NCBI GenBank assembly: GCA_905221605.1 | Contig: CAJNDS010002619.1 | Coordinates: 122,001-186,000 of the forward strand | DNA length: 64,000 nt | From: Symbiodinium natans | Lineage: Eukaryota > Sar > Dinophyceae > Suessiales > Symbiodiniaceae | Direction: 5' to 3' | Shown here: one piece after another, positions 7,395 through 18,496 of the stretch | How the letters are laid out: every line of letters begins with the position of its first letter | Numbering within the stretch: the stretch's first letter is position 1 | Program-made: the position numbers and the translations under genes | Notes under the pieces: model-generated | Seen by the model: the letters and a program-made list of their open reading frames with translations, nothing else | What the model was told of the DNA's origin: nothing | Database searches by the model: none

Positions 7395-10300
7395 TCACAA
7401 CGAAGGGGGCGTTACCCACAATCCCCTACGCGGAACAGCTGTAACATCAACGCGTCTCCTTTTATCGTCTCTTTGCCTCTCGACCTCTAGTATATCCTGA
7501 ACTTCCAGGATGAGGCGCTTGGACACCCTGTTGGTGGTTGCCTTTGGGTGCTTTGGGAGAGCAGGGCTATGACACGCGATACCCGCAGCGTTTAACGCAT
7601 CAACTGCCGCATTAAATTCACTCTTCGTGGTGGTAATAGCAAAGACATCTTGTAGGTTAGCAAATTCCTGGTTAGGTGTGACCTGTGGATGACAGTGCTG
7701 CCCTACCTGGATGAGCTGAACCAACGCTTCAGTAGCCCCTTCGATGAAGGGTGAAACTGCGTTTCTATTTTTGACGTACGCCCCGTCATGTACCCAAAGC
7801 ACTGTGCCTGCGCAGTACGGGAGCATTGCAGCGAGCCCTTTTCGCATTACGAAGCTTTCCGCAGCTTCAAGTGCAAAAGTTGCCCAATTCCTGTTGTTGA
7901 CCCTTGCATCCGGTTGGTAAAATGGGATTCCTTGCTGGATCATACCCTGGAGGGTAGCTTTAGCCTGCGCCAAGTGTGCAAGAAAACTTGCCAATGCAGG
8001 GGGGATGGCATAAGCAGCAATACTACCTTCATAAACATGCCGAAGGAAAGCATTGCTGTCCATTCCAACTGCTCTTTGCAACAAGTGTTTGGTTTGTACT
8101 GTTTGTGCTTTGGGCGCGCGTGCAAGGTGACTACTAAATAGCTCCCTGGCTTCAAGCAACGTTGGGAGGGGTGGGTGAGTAGGGCTGTGACATGTAAGGA
8201 GGCGCAAAAGCGTATAATGCGCACCTTTCATGTCGATTTCAATTGCGTTCGGCCCGATGGCCAAGAAACGTGTTAGCCTTTTACTCGTTTGCCAGTGCCG
8301 TATGGCATAATATCTACCCTGTGGGTGCAAAGATGGCCTTCGATACTGGACCAGCCCTGGCCACGTTGTATCAAGCTCGGGGGGAGGTTTGATCCGATTG
8401 TAGAGGCAAAACCGCAAAAGCAGTTCCGGATTCCAAAGTGGGGGGGCCTCAAGAGAAATAGTTTCCGCTCCGGAATGCAAGTCCTGTATAGCTTGCAGGT
8501 GCCATTGCTTGGAAGGCAACAGAATAGGCGGAAAGCACTCAGTGTTTATTTGCATATGAGGCTGACCCTCACCCGAGTCAAAGAAGACATCTTCATGAAG
8601 GGGTGCTTCGTAGCGGAGACTGTTAGCCGCGATTCCTGCCAGGTGATCAGCGACTTTGTTGCCGACGCGAGGGACGTATGACCAATGCACTGTAATGGGT
8701 GTGTGCGTTAACTTTTGCCACATGTTGTCCAGTTTTCGCACTAGGTCTTCCCTATGTAGTCTCAAGGCACCAGCAAAGTGCTTTACAATGTTGATGCAGT
8801 CGCCCTGAAGGATAACCTCCCTAATTTGATTGCTAGCAGCTAGAGATAATGCCTTGTCTAACGTTGCGTCAGCGGCGCATATTTCCGCAAACATAGAATC
8901 TGGACAAGGCTGGAGTGGGATGGCAATCGTTTCAAGAATTACCGGGACTGGTCCGGGCGACCATACGATACCACCCGCACCACCGATACCTTCTTGCACG
9001 TGGCAGCTGCCGTCAAATTGAGCAACAAGGTGGGTATCTTTGACAGGTTTTAACTCAACAATAAGTGGAGTACCTGCAGGGATTGGCCTTAATGCCGTAA
9101 CTTTAAGGTGCAGATTGCCGCAATGACACATTTTAGGCCATAGAGCAACATTAGGGACGCCAAGGGTCTGTTGATACATAGGTGCAAGCAAGTAGTGCTG
9201 TGCATCTAATGTTGCTAAAACATCCCCTATATTGGCATTCCTGGGGGAGACGGTAACCCCTTGGGCGCTTGCTTTAATTAAGGCAGAAAGGGGATGCTTG
9301 ACCTCAATATGGAGTCCTCCGTCGTTGCAACAGGGCTTGCAGCGTTCCGTGTCAACCCACCATGCCGGTAGTGCTTTGGGAAGTAACATCCTCGGGATGG
9401 TATTCCAAAGACGTGACGCGAGCTTGGGTATGTTACTGATGTGTTTTGCCCGTTGCGGTGTCTCACACCATCCAGGGTGCCAGGTACATTGCTGTTCCAT
9501 GGTATATCTTCTTATGGTCGCAATCCATGCTAATAGAACGGCACAGAATTTCTTGTCAATCCCTCCCTCAACATTGATCTTAGGAAGGGCAGTGTGACAC
9601 AGGGAGTCAAACGAGGCAGTGCCAGCATATCCCAATGTGACTAGGACAATAAAGAGGGAGGCTTTGGTGACCACGCAAGCCGTAAGCCAATGCTCTGTTG
9701 TGTTTGCTCCCAGCCCACAGAGCAGGCAGTGGCTTTGGATAAAAGTACACTGGTGCTCATTGGGTATAGCTGCTCTGTAAGTAATAGTTCTAGCCGGAGC
9801 ACCAGGCATTGCCGCACATTGCAGGAGTGGTGCTTGGTTAACATCACAGCAAGGCAGCATGCAGCTGATGGCATGGGCAAGGTCATCAGGGCAGCTTTGG
9901 TTGAGATGACAGAGTTTGCAGACTGGCATGCTGCCGAACCCATTGTCATACCAGAGCTCTTTCCCTGTTTGTTTGCGTAGGCAGACTCTACATTGCTCGT
10001 CCCTAGAGGCATATTGCCTGTACACAAAATATGCATCGGCTTCTTCAACAATGGCCCATCTAAGTGCGTAGCAACGAGTGACATCCGAAGCCACGTTTTT
10101 TGGCGGGAGGTTTAGCGCAAGCAAAATGGCACATAGCTGTCTCTCATGTGCATGGTTCGCAACTTTTTGTCGAAGATATCTTTGCGCCTGAACACAAGCA
10201 GCATTGCGCAACACTGCTCTAAGCGCAATTTGCGCCTGCTTGAGCTTGCGACCGCCTGAGTGAGGGCTCACTCGAGGCAGCGCAGCAGATAGGGCATCAT

Positions 10301-11676
10301 GGCACTTGCTTTTGAACTGCTCAATGATTGGTGAGTCTCCTAGGGAGACTGATTTCTGAATGGCTTGCCTGGCTTGCACAAGCAACGAATGGTAGAAGGG
10401 AAGGTTGGCCGCATGCGCATTTTCAAGGTCATGCAGGATAACGTTTAAAGCCCATTTGCCTCTCCAGCGCAGCAGTAGGCCAACTTTAGATAATATGGCG
10501 CCTATCTCAGGATCCATTGCCCTAGGCGCTTTGATAAAATCAAAAACGCCCGCCATATGTTTGGCCTGAATCCAGGGACGCCTCAAAATAGTTGAGCTGG
10601 CAATAGCTAATGCTTTGAGCATATGCCGTTTGGTGAAGGCGTACAAGGAATTGCAGAAAAGAGGGCAAGAGGCAATGAAGGCGGTATGGAATTGAATCCT
10701 GGCAGGCATTGATGCAGTAAGGGAAAGAGCTTGTTTATTCCTTCTCAACATATTGCACAAGGCCTTATCAAGGGTCAGCATGCGCAAGGAAACATCTGAC
10801 ATTTTCCTTTGTCCAACCCAATGGATTTCATCAATAGACGTTGCTTGCTCCCATTCATATTTTGACATGCGGCCACGCAGGATAAAGCCCAACATTGTCG
10901 CAGTCTCAGCAATAATCTTAGACCCCCAAGGCGTCACGTCGAGGAGAAGGATATCAGCAGTTTTGAAGGGCTTGTTGGTAAGAATAGAAGTTTTGCATTT
11001 GCATTTGCAAGGCGATGCAATAATGCAAGCCAACAAAGCCTGGAAATTTTGCTGTTGTGTGCACATGCAAAGCAGCATATCGCTAGACAGGACGTAGCAT
11101 CTGCTTCCGCTTACTAAGAGCAGTCCGTGTCGCACGTCAAGCCTAGTCAAGGACATCCTCATTGCTTGGTCGAGGCTATAGATGTTCTGTTGAAGCAGTA
11201 AGCACAAGGCTTGATGCAATGAGGGACCTCCAATGGTGAGAGTATTGCTCGGTGGAAGCTGTTTGGACTCAATCCAAGCGACACCAAATTGGGCTATGCA
11301 TGCTCTGACATCCCTAGGGAGAACCTGTAAAGAAGTAAACCCTGCTTGGAAGCATTGGTGACGGAGAACTTGTAACCCCGCGCTGTGCGCTGGTTCGAAA
11401 GTTCTTTGTGCCTTTTCCACCCAATGCAGGCCTTTGGAGGCAGCGCTGTTATCGTCCATGTAAGCCGTTAGTCTTATGAAGGAAGAAATGTCGTGCAGCG
11501 CCCAAATCAAGGGATCTAAGGCGAGACAGAAAAGGACAACAGAAGTCGCCCTTCCCATAGCAAGGCCTTGGTGGATGGAGATAGGCTCGAGCAAGAAACC
11601 TTGCACTTTATGCTGGGTGCGCCTCCCGAACATAAGGTGGATGACGTAAGCTTTGATCCAGGCAGGGGCAGCTCTT
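7395..11676 (-). pseudogene. ORF2 of non-LTR retroelement: RT, RNase H, polymerase-like domain; 5' truncated (block 1)
   Basis: A 1412-aa open frame begins at 11633, inside a reverse transcriptase. Numbering from there: RT catalytic motif YMDD at about residues 57-60; a Cys/His-rich middle region with CRVCL...CKLCHLNQSC and HSHCLLCG zinc-like clusters; RNase H at about 870-1010 with D of AQFDGS (874), an acidic E in MFAEICAAD, D in LQGDCIN and D in KVADHLAG; then a C-terminal domain with EIDMKGAHY (D at 1134) and VLWVHDG (D at 1283). The APE endonuclease and the RT fingers are missing because 2001 nt present in block 2 are deleted at 11676/11677. This copy cannot make a whole RT. The long intact remainder suggests a recent loss. 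The GG-centred palindrome at 10258-10273 is translated in frame. Confidence 0.85.
10258..10273. repeat. GG-centred palindrome GAGTGAG-GG-CTCACTC
   Basis: Perfect 7-bp arms inside ORF2, read as R-V-S-P-H-S in the protein. Conserved at 50056-50071. Confidence 0.9.
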
Positions 11677-11893
11677 TAGCAGCGATTAGGTTAAAAGGTC
11701 GGCTGTCATTGGCCATGAGAGCAAGCTTCAGCTCACGCATTGTGGGATAGGTGAGTGGCAGGTTGTAGGCAAGGAGAATGCTATTGAGGGATCTGACACG
11801 TGCGCGATGTCTACGACAAGCAACATAGGCATTGAGGTGATCAAGGAAGGTCGTAGACTTTGCCTTGATCACCACGTCACGAATCGTCGTCAT
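11677..11893 (-). pseudogene. N-terminal remnant of ORF2 (block 1)
   Basis: About 70 codons of the start of ORF2 remain, from the ATG at 11893 (MTTIRDVVIK) to the 2001-nt deletion. That ATG overlaps the ORF1 stop as ATGA (11890-11893). The residues match the beginning of the block 2 endonuclease-RT ORF. Beyond the deletion the frame runs into unrelated codons and stops. Confidence 0.8.
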
Positions 11894-14796
11894 AGGGGCA
11901 AAGGGTCCCGATGGACCCCATAGCAGCAATGGTAGACAGCAGGTTGCCGATCGTAGACATAAATGCGCAGTGCCTTTTCTTGGGTGGGAATTGTGGAGGG
12001 GATGTTGTTGTGGGTGACAGTCTGTTGATGCACCGTACCTTGCTTATATGTGGTGTAATGTGCGCCTCGTGCATCAATACCAATATACACAGCCTGTCGA
12101 CACGGTAGAGCAAGCTTAGCAAAGCAAGAGAAGTCGCGCAAGACCTCGCTAAGCCAGGCTTCGTTCGAGTTGCAATCTGAAGCAAAGGCTTTACTGGTAT
12201 GATTCTCAGCAAAGTATGGGGTTAAGAAGAGCGCAAAGAGTTCCCTTTGCCCAAGGTAAGGGGAACAGAGGATAGTACGGCCGTGCAAATGCAAGGCAGC
12301 TTCGTTACCCTCAAATATCAGACAAGGCGTAGGTAGCTGGCTGTTCTCTTCGATTACTTTGTGAAGGAAGGTGCCAGGGCTGGCTCCTCTTCGTTCAATG
12401 TCAACGACCTCAATGATCGATGCTTGGGTCAGCGCATGCACAGTATCACGAGCCTGGGAAGCATTGAGCATTGCCAAGGCACATTGATCATCTTGTTCGA
12501 CATATAGGAAGAAGTCGACTGGCGGAGACTTCTTGCCGGCGTTGGCATCTTTCAAGTGCTGCACATAGAGAGTATTTTGCTGTCCCTTTACAAGGAGGAA
12601 TTGAGGGATGAACTCGTCTCTATACGCGACAAACTCAAGATGCAACGCTTTGAGAAAGCTGATCAGGCACCACCCTTGTGCAGGGAAGTCAAGAAAGTGT
12701 AAGGCAAACTTGGCACCGAGATTCGCAGCAGTCTCTCTGCACAAATTGGCCATGACATTGCGTCTCGATCCACACAAAAGTTGTAATTGAGGGTCGACAA
12801 TTTGCAAGACACGCTGGATGGCCGATGGGATTCCTTTTTCTTGCAATAAGTCTTGCGTTTGATGGTATCGAGTTTCCGTCACAAAGGAAATTCCTCTAGG
12901 AATGCCGGACGCGCTCTCTCTAATGCCTTGGAATTTACCTTGGCCGGGGGTATACTCCAGAGCAACAGGTTTATTGACAATTAAACCTTGTTTGATCCAG
13001 CCAACAGCATTAAGTTCATCGCATGGAAAAGGCGCATGAAACTTATGCGAAAACTTGTCTTGTAGCTTAACAGCTGTAGTAGCAGCAAGAACTTGTTGGC
13101 CATAGCTAGGCCAGTATTGGAGAAACTGTGAGAGGGGAAGCGGCTTCCAATGACTGTCGGGGTTTTCATTCAGTAACTCTCGAAGGGATGTGTGTTTGAT
13201 CGCAGCTTTGAGAGCACCAGGGTAGAAGCAGTTCCCAACAATGGAAGCAATACACATATCATTAATGTGTTCTTCCACATCTGCAAGCCAGATATCGAGC
13301 TCAGCATCTCTCAACATTTCCTTGTAGTGAGCAACCCTGAAGGGAGGAATGCCACTATCACCGATAAGGAAAGCATTTTCTGCACGGAGAAGTTCGTAAT
13401 TAGTTTCAGCAAAGCGATCCATTGCTGCAAGGCTTGGGACGTCCGCTTGAAGAGAAAGCTTCTGAACATCTGTTACAAAGCGCAGGCCAATGGGTCCATC
13501 AGGAACAAATTTTTCCCATTGTAGATTTGGAACCCCATTGGAGGTATTAGCCGCTTGTGAGAATTGCCTCTGGAAGGCTTCAGCTCCGCCGAAGCTGGGT
13601 ACATGGTAAAGAAGGGCAGAGGGGTGGTAAAAATATGCAGCCAATCGAAGCCCCTTCTCGCGATCAAAGCGTTTGGGACGAAGCCAAGGCTTGAACTTTT
13701 CGCCAGGGGGTTTTATTCCGCACATGTGTTCCGCAACAGGACGCCATCCTTGGAACCACGGAGTGGGGCGATTGCTGAAGGTGCCAATTTGCTCATATCT
13801 AGTAAAGAATTTTCTTTTCCTTTCAACATGGCCGAATGTAGCTCCAGCAATATGATGGCAGCAACAATCACGTATTCCGAAGATCTGCTGAATGAAGCTC
13901 TGGTGGATGGGCTTCATAGACCCAGCATTTTCAAGGAAGATGTGCACGCACTGAAGGATACTGGGTTCAATGCTTTGGAATGCAAGCAAAATCGCGTATA
14001 AGACAAGCATGTGTTGCGAGCGGTCTCCCAGAAGTCCTAATCCACCTGAGCTGGACCCTGCAACAGTGAGATCTTGGCAGGGGGAACCGGCGGGAATGAT
14101 GATGGCTGTTTTTTGTGGATGAATCCTTCCCAGGAAGGACAAACATTCACGCAGCAATCGGTAATCCTCTTTAAGTAGAGTCCAAACGTCATCAATTGCG
14201 ATCGATGGCACACGGTGCGAGTCAAGAGCCCATCTTTGGCTTTTGTCATAGTCATACTTATGGCATATGAGGGCGCGAAGGACGCTGTCACTTTCTGCAC
14301 TCACAGCCGCAACAGGTTGTTGCTTGAGGCATTCAACGGTGACAGCACGTGATATTCCACATCCATCAAAAAGCGATAAGATGATGTAACGTTCAACACC
14401 GAGTGCGACCTGTATGCAGTCTTCCGATGAGACAGCATTAATTTGATTGTTCCTGCTTCCAATTTTACCATCTTTTCTCTTGGAGACAGGCTTGGCATTG
14501 TTAAGCTTATCGAGGCTTTTCTTGACTCTACGCATCTGAGAATTAGAGCTCAAGTCGGGCTTGGCTTTAAGGGGCTGACTGCCCCTATCAGAGCCATTCT
14601 TCTCAGAGTTCAGCGCAGTTTGAACTTCATGTTGTTGCGGTCTCTGTTCTTCATCGGAATCAGTAGCAATGGGCTTGGTGTTCTGACTCCTCATCGAGTT
14701 TGCCCTTTTGGGCGAGAGTAAATTCAGTACCGCTTTTACATTCCTGTGCTTGTGGCAGAAGATGGGCACAGGACGGATTAGGCAAGCCAAAATCAT
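11890..14796 (-). CDS. ORF1 C-terminal part: DNMT3-like cytosine-5 DNA methyltransferase (block 1)
   Basis: The 968-aa frame carries C5-methyltransferase motifs in order: motif I SLFDGCGISRAV (about residue 137), motif IV GSPCQDL with the catalytic Cys (about 235), motif VI FLENAGS (about 287, ENA for the usual ENV) and motif VIII VERKRKFF (about 325). GSPCxDL and the order of motifs are typical of DNMT3-type enzymes, which transfer a methyl group from SAM to cytosine. About 600 further residues after the MTase core are unrecognised. In block 2 the frame continues upstream into the ORF1 N-terminal region. In block 1 a 77-nt deletion near 14680 breaks that link, so the ATG at 14796 may be secondary. 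The stop overlaps the ORF2 start (ATGA). Retrotransposon-borne C5-MTases are known in dinoflagellates. Confidence 0.8.
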   Translation of the reverse strand: MILACLIRPVPIFCHKHRNVKAVLNLLSPKRANSMRSQNTKPIATDSDEEQRPQQHEVQTALNSEKNGSDRGSQPLKAKPDLSSNSQMRRVKKSLDKLNNAKPVSKRKDGKIGSRNNQINAVSSEDCIQVALGVERYIILSLFDGCGISRAVTVECLKQQPVAAVSAESDSVLRALICHKYDYDKSQRWALDSHRVPSIAIDDVWTLLKEDYRLLRECLSFLGRIHPQKTAIIIPAGSPCQDLTVAGSSSGGLGLLGDRSQHMLVLYAILLAFQSIEPSILQCVHIFLENAGSMKPIHQSFIQQIFGIRDCCCHHIAGATFGHVERKRKFFTRYEQIGTFSNRPTPWFQGWRPVAEHMCGIKPPGEKFKPWLRPKRFDREKGLRLAAYFYHPSALLYHVPSFGGAEAFQRQFSQAANTSNGVPNLQWEKFVPDGPIGLRFVTDVQKLSLQADVPSLAAMDRFAETNYELLRAENAFLIGDSGIPPFRVAHYKEMLRDAELDIWLADVEEHINDMCIASIVGNCFYPGALKAAIKHTSLRELLNENPDSHWKPLPLSQFLQYWPSYGQQVLAATTAVKLQDKFSHKFHAPFPCDELNAVGWIKQGLIVNKPVALEYTPGQGKFQGIRESASGIPRGISFVTETRYHQTQDLLQEKGIPSAIQRVLQIVDPQLQLLCGSRRNVMANLCRETAANLGAKFALHFLDFPAQGWCLISFLKALHLEFVAYRDEFIPQFLLVKGQQNTLYVQHLKDANAGKKSPPVDFFLYVEQDDQCALAMLNASQARDTVHALTQASIIEVVDIERRGASPGTFLHKVIEENSQLPTPCLIFEGNEAALHLHGRTILCSPYLGQRELFALFLTPYFAENHTSKAFASDCNSNEAWLSEVLRDFSCFAKLALPCRQAVYIGIDARGAHYTTYKQGTVHQQTVTHNNIPSTIPTQEKALRIYVYDRQPAVYHCCYGVHRDPLPL

Positions 14797-17700
14797 CCTC
14801 TGAGGTGATGGTCATATAGGTTGCAGAAGGGACAGGGCTGTCCCAGCTTGCGACCTTCGTTATCTTAGCTTGCTCAACAGTGAGTGTTTCACTACTGATA
14901 TGCTGTTCTGCGTTTTCACTGGGATCAGCATGATGCCGGATAATCTCATTAAAAGAGTTAATGAGAGCAGTGGCGGGGTAAAGCTGATTGACACAAACAC
15001 TTCTGATGAAGATGGCTTCAATGTAGTGCTCAGCCTTAATCAATTGTGCCCACAAATTTTCTTTACGGACTCCGTAGATTGAGTCATAAAGAAGAATTGA
15101 GTCTCCTGCTTGTTCTTTGGTATGGTGTAGCACTAGGTAGTGCTTAGCACTAGGATCATGCAGAACGAGTGCAACGACAATATATGCCTGTTGCATGACT
15201 GATACCGTACTGCCAAGAAAGCTTTGGATATCAGCCTCGCTTTTGCAGACTTGCGCAAAAGAGCTTTTCTGAGTCTTCTGTGTGAGAAGACAGAAGAAAG
15301 ACGGGAGTCTTTGAATGGCAAGTTTGCACGTGTCATTGCGAGGGCTCAAGTTTTGCTGCATGCACGCAATCGCAAGGTCAGCATGTTGACCTAGATCAGC
15401 GAGGATACTGATCTGATCAGAGGAGTCCTGTTCAGAATGCAACGGCAGAGCAAGAATGGGCTGTGGTTGCTGGCACATGGAGCACTTGCAGTGGATCTGG
15501 ACAAGCATGGTGTATTGCTCCTTGGCCGGAATAGCCCAAATGGCCTTACTATACACCTCAGTAAAGCTTTGAAGCTCCAACGGTGTAGCACTTGCCAATT
15601 GAAGATAGGTCAGACCAAGTATGTGTGCAAGCTTGGCTCGAGCAGCCTCACGTATATTGTATCCAACCGCAGCAAGGACAAGAGCTGCTTGTTTAGGAAA
15701 GGGGGCGTAATGCTGGCATTGCTCTTTGTTCCATTGAGCACACGAGATGACCCGATAGGCAGCAGCAACAGGGCAATAAAGGCCAGCAATGCGCCTTTGC
15801 ACTTCTTCTTGAACGTTGGCCGGGACTTCCGCCTGGAACCTTAGGACTGTATTACGTCTTCTAGCAATCTCAACCTTTTCCTTGCTACTCTCAATATTTC
15901 TTTTGCCAGTCCCACCTTCTTGACTCAACTGTGCTGAGGCAGGATTTTCCGGTAACATATTGGCAGCCGTATCATCACCTTTAACAGCAGGAGGCTTTCC
16001 ATGGAGCAAAGTCGGGCACTGGGCAGTATCCGATTGCTCCATGGCAGCCTTGCTTGACTTCCCATCCTGATGATTGGCACATCTGGCTTGGCTCGGCTTA
16101 TTGGCTGCAGTAGCCTTAAATCTATCATCAGTGTGGATGTTGAAAGCATAGATGACGCTAGTATTAATCCCTATCAACTTGATGATATCACATGAGTGAC
16201 ATCGTGGCAGGAATAGAAGCGCGCCCTGATGTAGGGAGACAAGAACATTGTTGCTCGCAGAAGATCCCGGATGACAAGAGAGATGCTGGCCGTTCTTGAG
16301 AACTAGCGGGATTTCTAGTTCAGTCTTACCAGTAATGCGGACAAGCAGGTACTGGATAGATCCCAGTTCAGCAGTAAAGTCTTCATCCTCTTGGGAAGCC
16401 TTAGGAAGGTTTTCTGGCAATCTCCAACCTTGAAAGGCTTCATTTTGGCTGAGAAATGTCTGGATACTCTGCAGCTTCACTAGTTCGGGAACATCCTCAC
16501 ATTTACCAGTCATAACAACGTAAGGCGCCTGTCTGTCAATGATCAGGAAATGTGTTTCAAGGTCATCCTTGTGCCAAATTGTACTAGCAATTCGTTGTTT
16601 GGACAAGGGGTGATACTCATCCCTTGCTCTGACATGGATCAATCTTCCTTGCCCAATCTTATCGCTCCCAGAGTGGCAATTCAAAAAATGTTCTCTAGGG
16701 TTCTCGGAAATGTGATTAATGGGCTTGTTGCTCCATCTTGGGGCATCAACAACCTCTTGCAGCAATTGCACTTCAGTTCTTCCACAAGGAAGGTCGAAAT
16801 ATTGACATTGGGTGAGCGCATCGGCAGCGGCGACAGTAGCAGTTACATGGACAGCAGGTATGACAACATCAGTGCCAGCTAATACATGTACGATTCCTCT
16901 GTATTGCACCGGAATTTTGATGTACTCGAGATCCTGAATAATGTCTTGCATGTCTCCGGTGCAATTGTGAAAGGTGATCTGCAGAGAAACCTCTGTAGAG
17001 TTGAAAGGTTGAGTCACCTTCCAAGCAAAGATTTCCTGTGAGTTCTTCACATTGCAAATGTGAAATCTTGCGGCATGCAACGCGAGGCTGTCAGGGATGG
17101 TAAGCTGCTTTTGCCGAAGACCCAAGATAGCCTTCTGCAGCTGATAGGGGTCCGCAAAGATCCTCAGATACTTCCCAGGAGCAGTGTGGAACGCATTCAT
17201 AAGCCTGTGCTGATTGAGAATGCAATGCACTTGAAAGGCTTCATCCTTAGTTCGGGCAGAGTTGATAGCATATGGGAGGTCAACGAAGTTGACACTATTG
17301 CCCGGCATCCCTTCAAGAGGCGCAAAGCGATACCAGACCTGGAGCTCAATTTGTGATTTGCCTTCAGTTTGTTTGAGCACCTTATCATACATCTCTTCAA
17401 CCTTCAGCATTAGAGCTTGAAGTTGACTTATGCTGATCTTAGGCGCTCTGAGGCAAACAACACATCGATTCTCCTGATCAGTTAACGCAACGATGGGTTG
17501 CTGTGGCTTCCTAATGTGAGCCAGTCCAAAGTCTCGACTGAGGTGTTTAACTTCCTCGTCAAATATTCCAACAGTGCCAGCGATAATGACTTCAGTATTG
17601 GCGGCTTCTTGCTTCATGGAAGGCGTTATGGCAATGTAGTAGCAAGTGTGATGGACAGGGTAGCTGCTGGGAATGTAAGTGACCAAATATACAAGTTCCC

Positions 17701-18112
17701 GCTTGCCCTGCACTTCAATGGCACCAATAACCGTCAGGCTGTGGATTTGACGAAGGAAATCTTCATCATAACTCCTGAAGAGTACACAGGGGATGTCTGA
17801 TATGGAAAGTGAGCTGTGCAAATTACTCACGATCGTTATACTCGTCTGTTGTGTAAGACCCTTCCTTAGATTGTGAAGGAAACTCTTACTAGGGTTGACG
17901 AGTAAGATAGATTGGAGCTCTGAGCCCTGCACTTGGCGCAATTCTTGCATAGTTTGTGTAGACACGATGCATCCATCTCTAAGATACTCCAGCAAATGTG
18001 TTGATGGTGTTCTGGCAAAGAGAGCATCATACTCAGTGAGATGACCCAACATAAAGTCGGCAAGACACTGAAATGCGCTTCCATCGATGTTGCTAATTCG
18101 ATCTTGCGACAT
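14660..18112 (-). CDS. ORF1 N-terminal part, unknown 1150-aa protein (block 1)
   Basis: Starts at an ATG (18112) after a 700-base leader. No domain is certain. The last third contains KHYLVLHH...LLYDSIYG followed by a Cys segment, which resembles the His-Asp spacing of Ulp1/C48 cysteine proteases found in some retroelements; weak. A charged, Ser-rich stretch with CCHS- and CSMCQQP-type Cys pairs lies in between. In block 2 the same protein region is fused in frame to the methyltransferase, so ORF1 was originally one polyprotein of roughly 2100 aa. Here the frame ends after the 77-nt deletion. Confidence 0.65.
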   Translation of the reverse strand: MSQDRISNIDGSAFQCLADFMLGHLTEYDALFARTPSTHLLEYLRDGCIVSTQTMQELRQVQGSELQSILLVNPSKSFLHNLRKGLTQQTSITIVSNLHSSLSISDIPCVLFRSYDEDFLRQIHSLTVIGAIEVQGKRELVYLVTYIPSSYPVHHTCYYIAITPSMKQEAANTEVIIAGTVGIFDEEVKHLSRDFGLAHIRKPQQPIVALTDQENRCVVCLRAPKISISQLQALMLKVEEMYDKVLKQTEGKSQIELQVWYRFAPLEGMPGNSVNFVDLPYAINSARTKDEAFQVHCILNQHRLMNAFHTAPGKYLRIFADPYQLQKAILGLRQKQLTIPDSLALHAARFHICNVKNSQEIFAWKVTQPFNSTEVSLQITFHNCTGDMQDIIQDLEYIKIPVQYRGIVHVLAGTDVVIPAVHVTATVAAADALTQCQYFDLPCGRTEVQLLQEVVDAPRWSNKPINHISENPREHFLNCHSGSDKIGQGRLIHVRARDEYHPLSKQRIASTIWHKDDLETHFLIIDRQAPYVVMTGKCEDVPELVKLQSIQTFLSQNEAFQGWRLPENLPKASQEDEDFTAELGSIQYLLVRITGKTELEIPLVLKNGQHLSCHPGSSASNNVLVSLHQGALLFLPRCHSCDIIKLIGINTSVIYAFNIHTDDRFKATAANKPSQARCANHQDGKSSKAAMEQSDTAQCPTLLHGKPPAVKGDDTAANMLPENPASAQLSQEGGTGKRNIESSKEKVEIARRRNTVLRFQAEVPANVQEEVQRRIAGLYCPVAAAYRVISCAQWNKEQCQHYAPFPKQAALVLAAVGYNIREAARAKLAHILGLTYLQLASATPLELQSFTEVYSKAIWAIPAKEQYTMLVQIHCKCSMCQQPQPILALPLHSEQDSSDQISILADLGQHADLAIACMQQNLSPRNDTCKLAIQRLPSFFCLLTQKTQKSSFAQVCKSEADIQSFLGSTVSVMQQAYIVVALVLHDPSAKHYLVLHHTKEQAGDSILLYDSIYGVRKENLWAQLIKAEHYIEAIFIRSVCVNQLYPATALINSFNEIIRHHADPSENAEQHISSETLTVEQAKITKVASWDSPVPSATYMTITSEDDFGLPNPSCAHLLPQAQECKSGTEFTLAQKGKLDEESEHQAHCY

Positions 18113-18228
18113 GGTGCAGATACCTTACGCCGAAGCTATCCGTACTGCACAATGCGCAAGACAAATTTGCCAAAAGGTGCAAATAGAGTAAAGAAGCTCC
18201 CACCCTTAAGAAGTTTGCAAGAAAGAGA

Positions 18229-18496
18229 ACGTGCGTTCACACTCAGCAACTTGACAAGGAAGGAGACGGGCGCTCCCAACTTTAATAAAGAAAGGGAACA
18301 CAACGTAAAGAGTAAGAGAAAGAGAACGGGCGTTCTCAATCTCAGCAAGTTGCAAGAAAGAGAAGCGTTAGAGAAAGAGAACGGGCGTTCTCAGTCTCAC
18401 TAGTAAAGCAAGAAGGAGAAACAAAGAGAAAGAGAACGGGCGTTCTCAGTCTCAACTAGTTAGAGAAAGGTGGCAGGACAACTGAGGGCTCAGTTG
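18229..18496. repeat. Cluster of GG-centred palindromes in AG-rich tandem context
   Basis: Perfect copies of GAGAACG-GG-CGTTCTC at 18322-18337, 18377-18392 and 18432-18447, spaced exactly 55 bases apart, separated by GAAAGAGAA-rich sequence. Degenerate members lie near 18226-18240 and 18271-18286. A different palindrome, CAACTGAG-GG-CTCAGTTG, is at 18479-18496. The AG-rich flanks form an imperfect tandem repeat. Confidence 0.9.

Larger units (their letters stand above)
1..18237 (-). repeat. Block 1: first copy of a duplicated retroelement and accessory-gene block
   Basis: This stretch is homologous, gene for gene and in the same order, to about 39975-60087. Equivalent positions are offset by 39,827 at the hydrolase gene, 39,798 in the reverse transcriptase and 41,856 at the start of ORF1. 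The steps are explained by a 2001-nt and a 77-nt deletion in block 1 and a 20-nt deletion in block 2. Homology runs to the window edge, so the true left end is not visible. The right end of shared sequence is at 18237, inside a GAGAACG-type palindrome. All convincing genes are on the minus strand. A hand comparison of the 450-aa ORF gave about 49 substitutions in 1353 nt. Confidence 0.95.

Noticed and set aside
18301-18450. CRISPR-like array
   Set aside because: The spaced repeats are short palindromes in an AG-rich tandem repeat within a eukaryotic retroelement leader, without unique spacers or cas genes.
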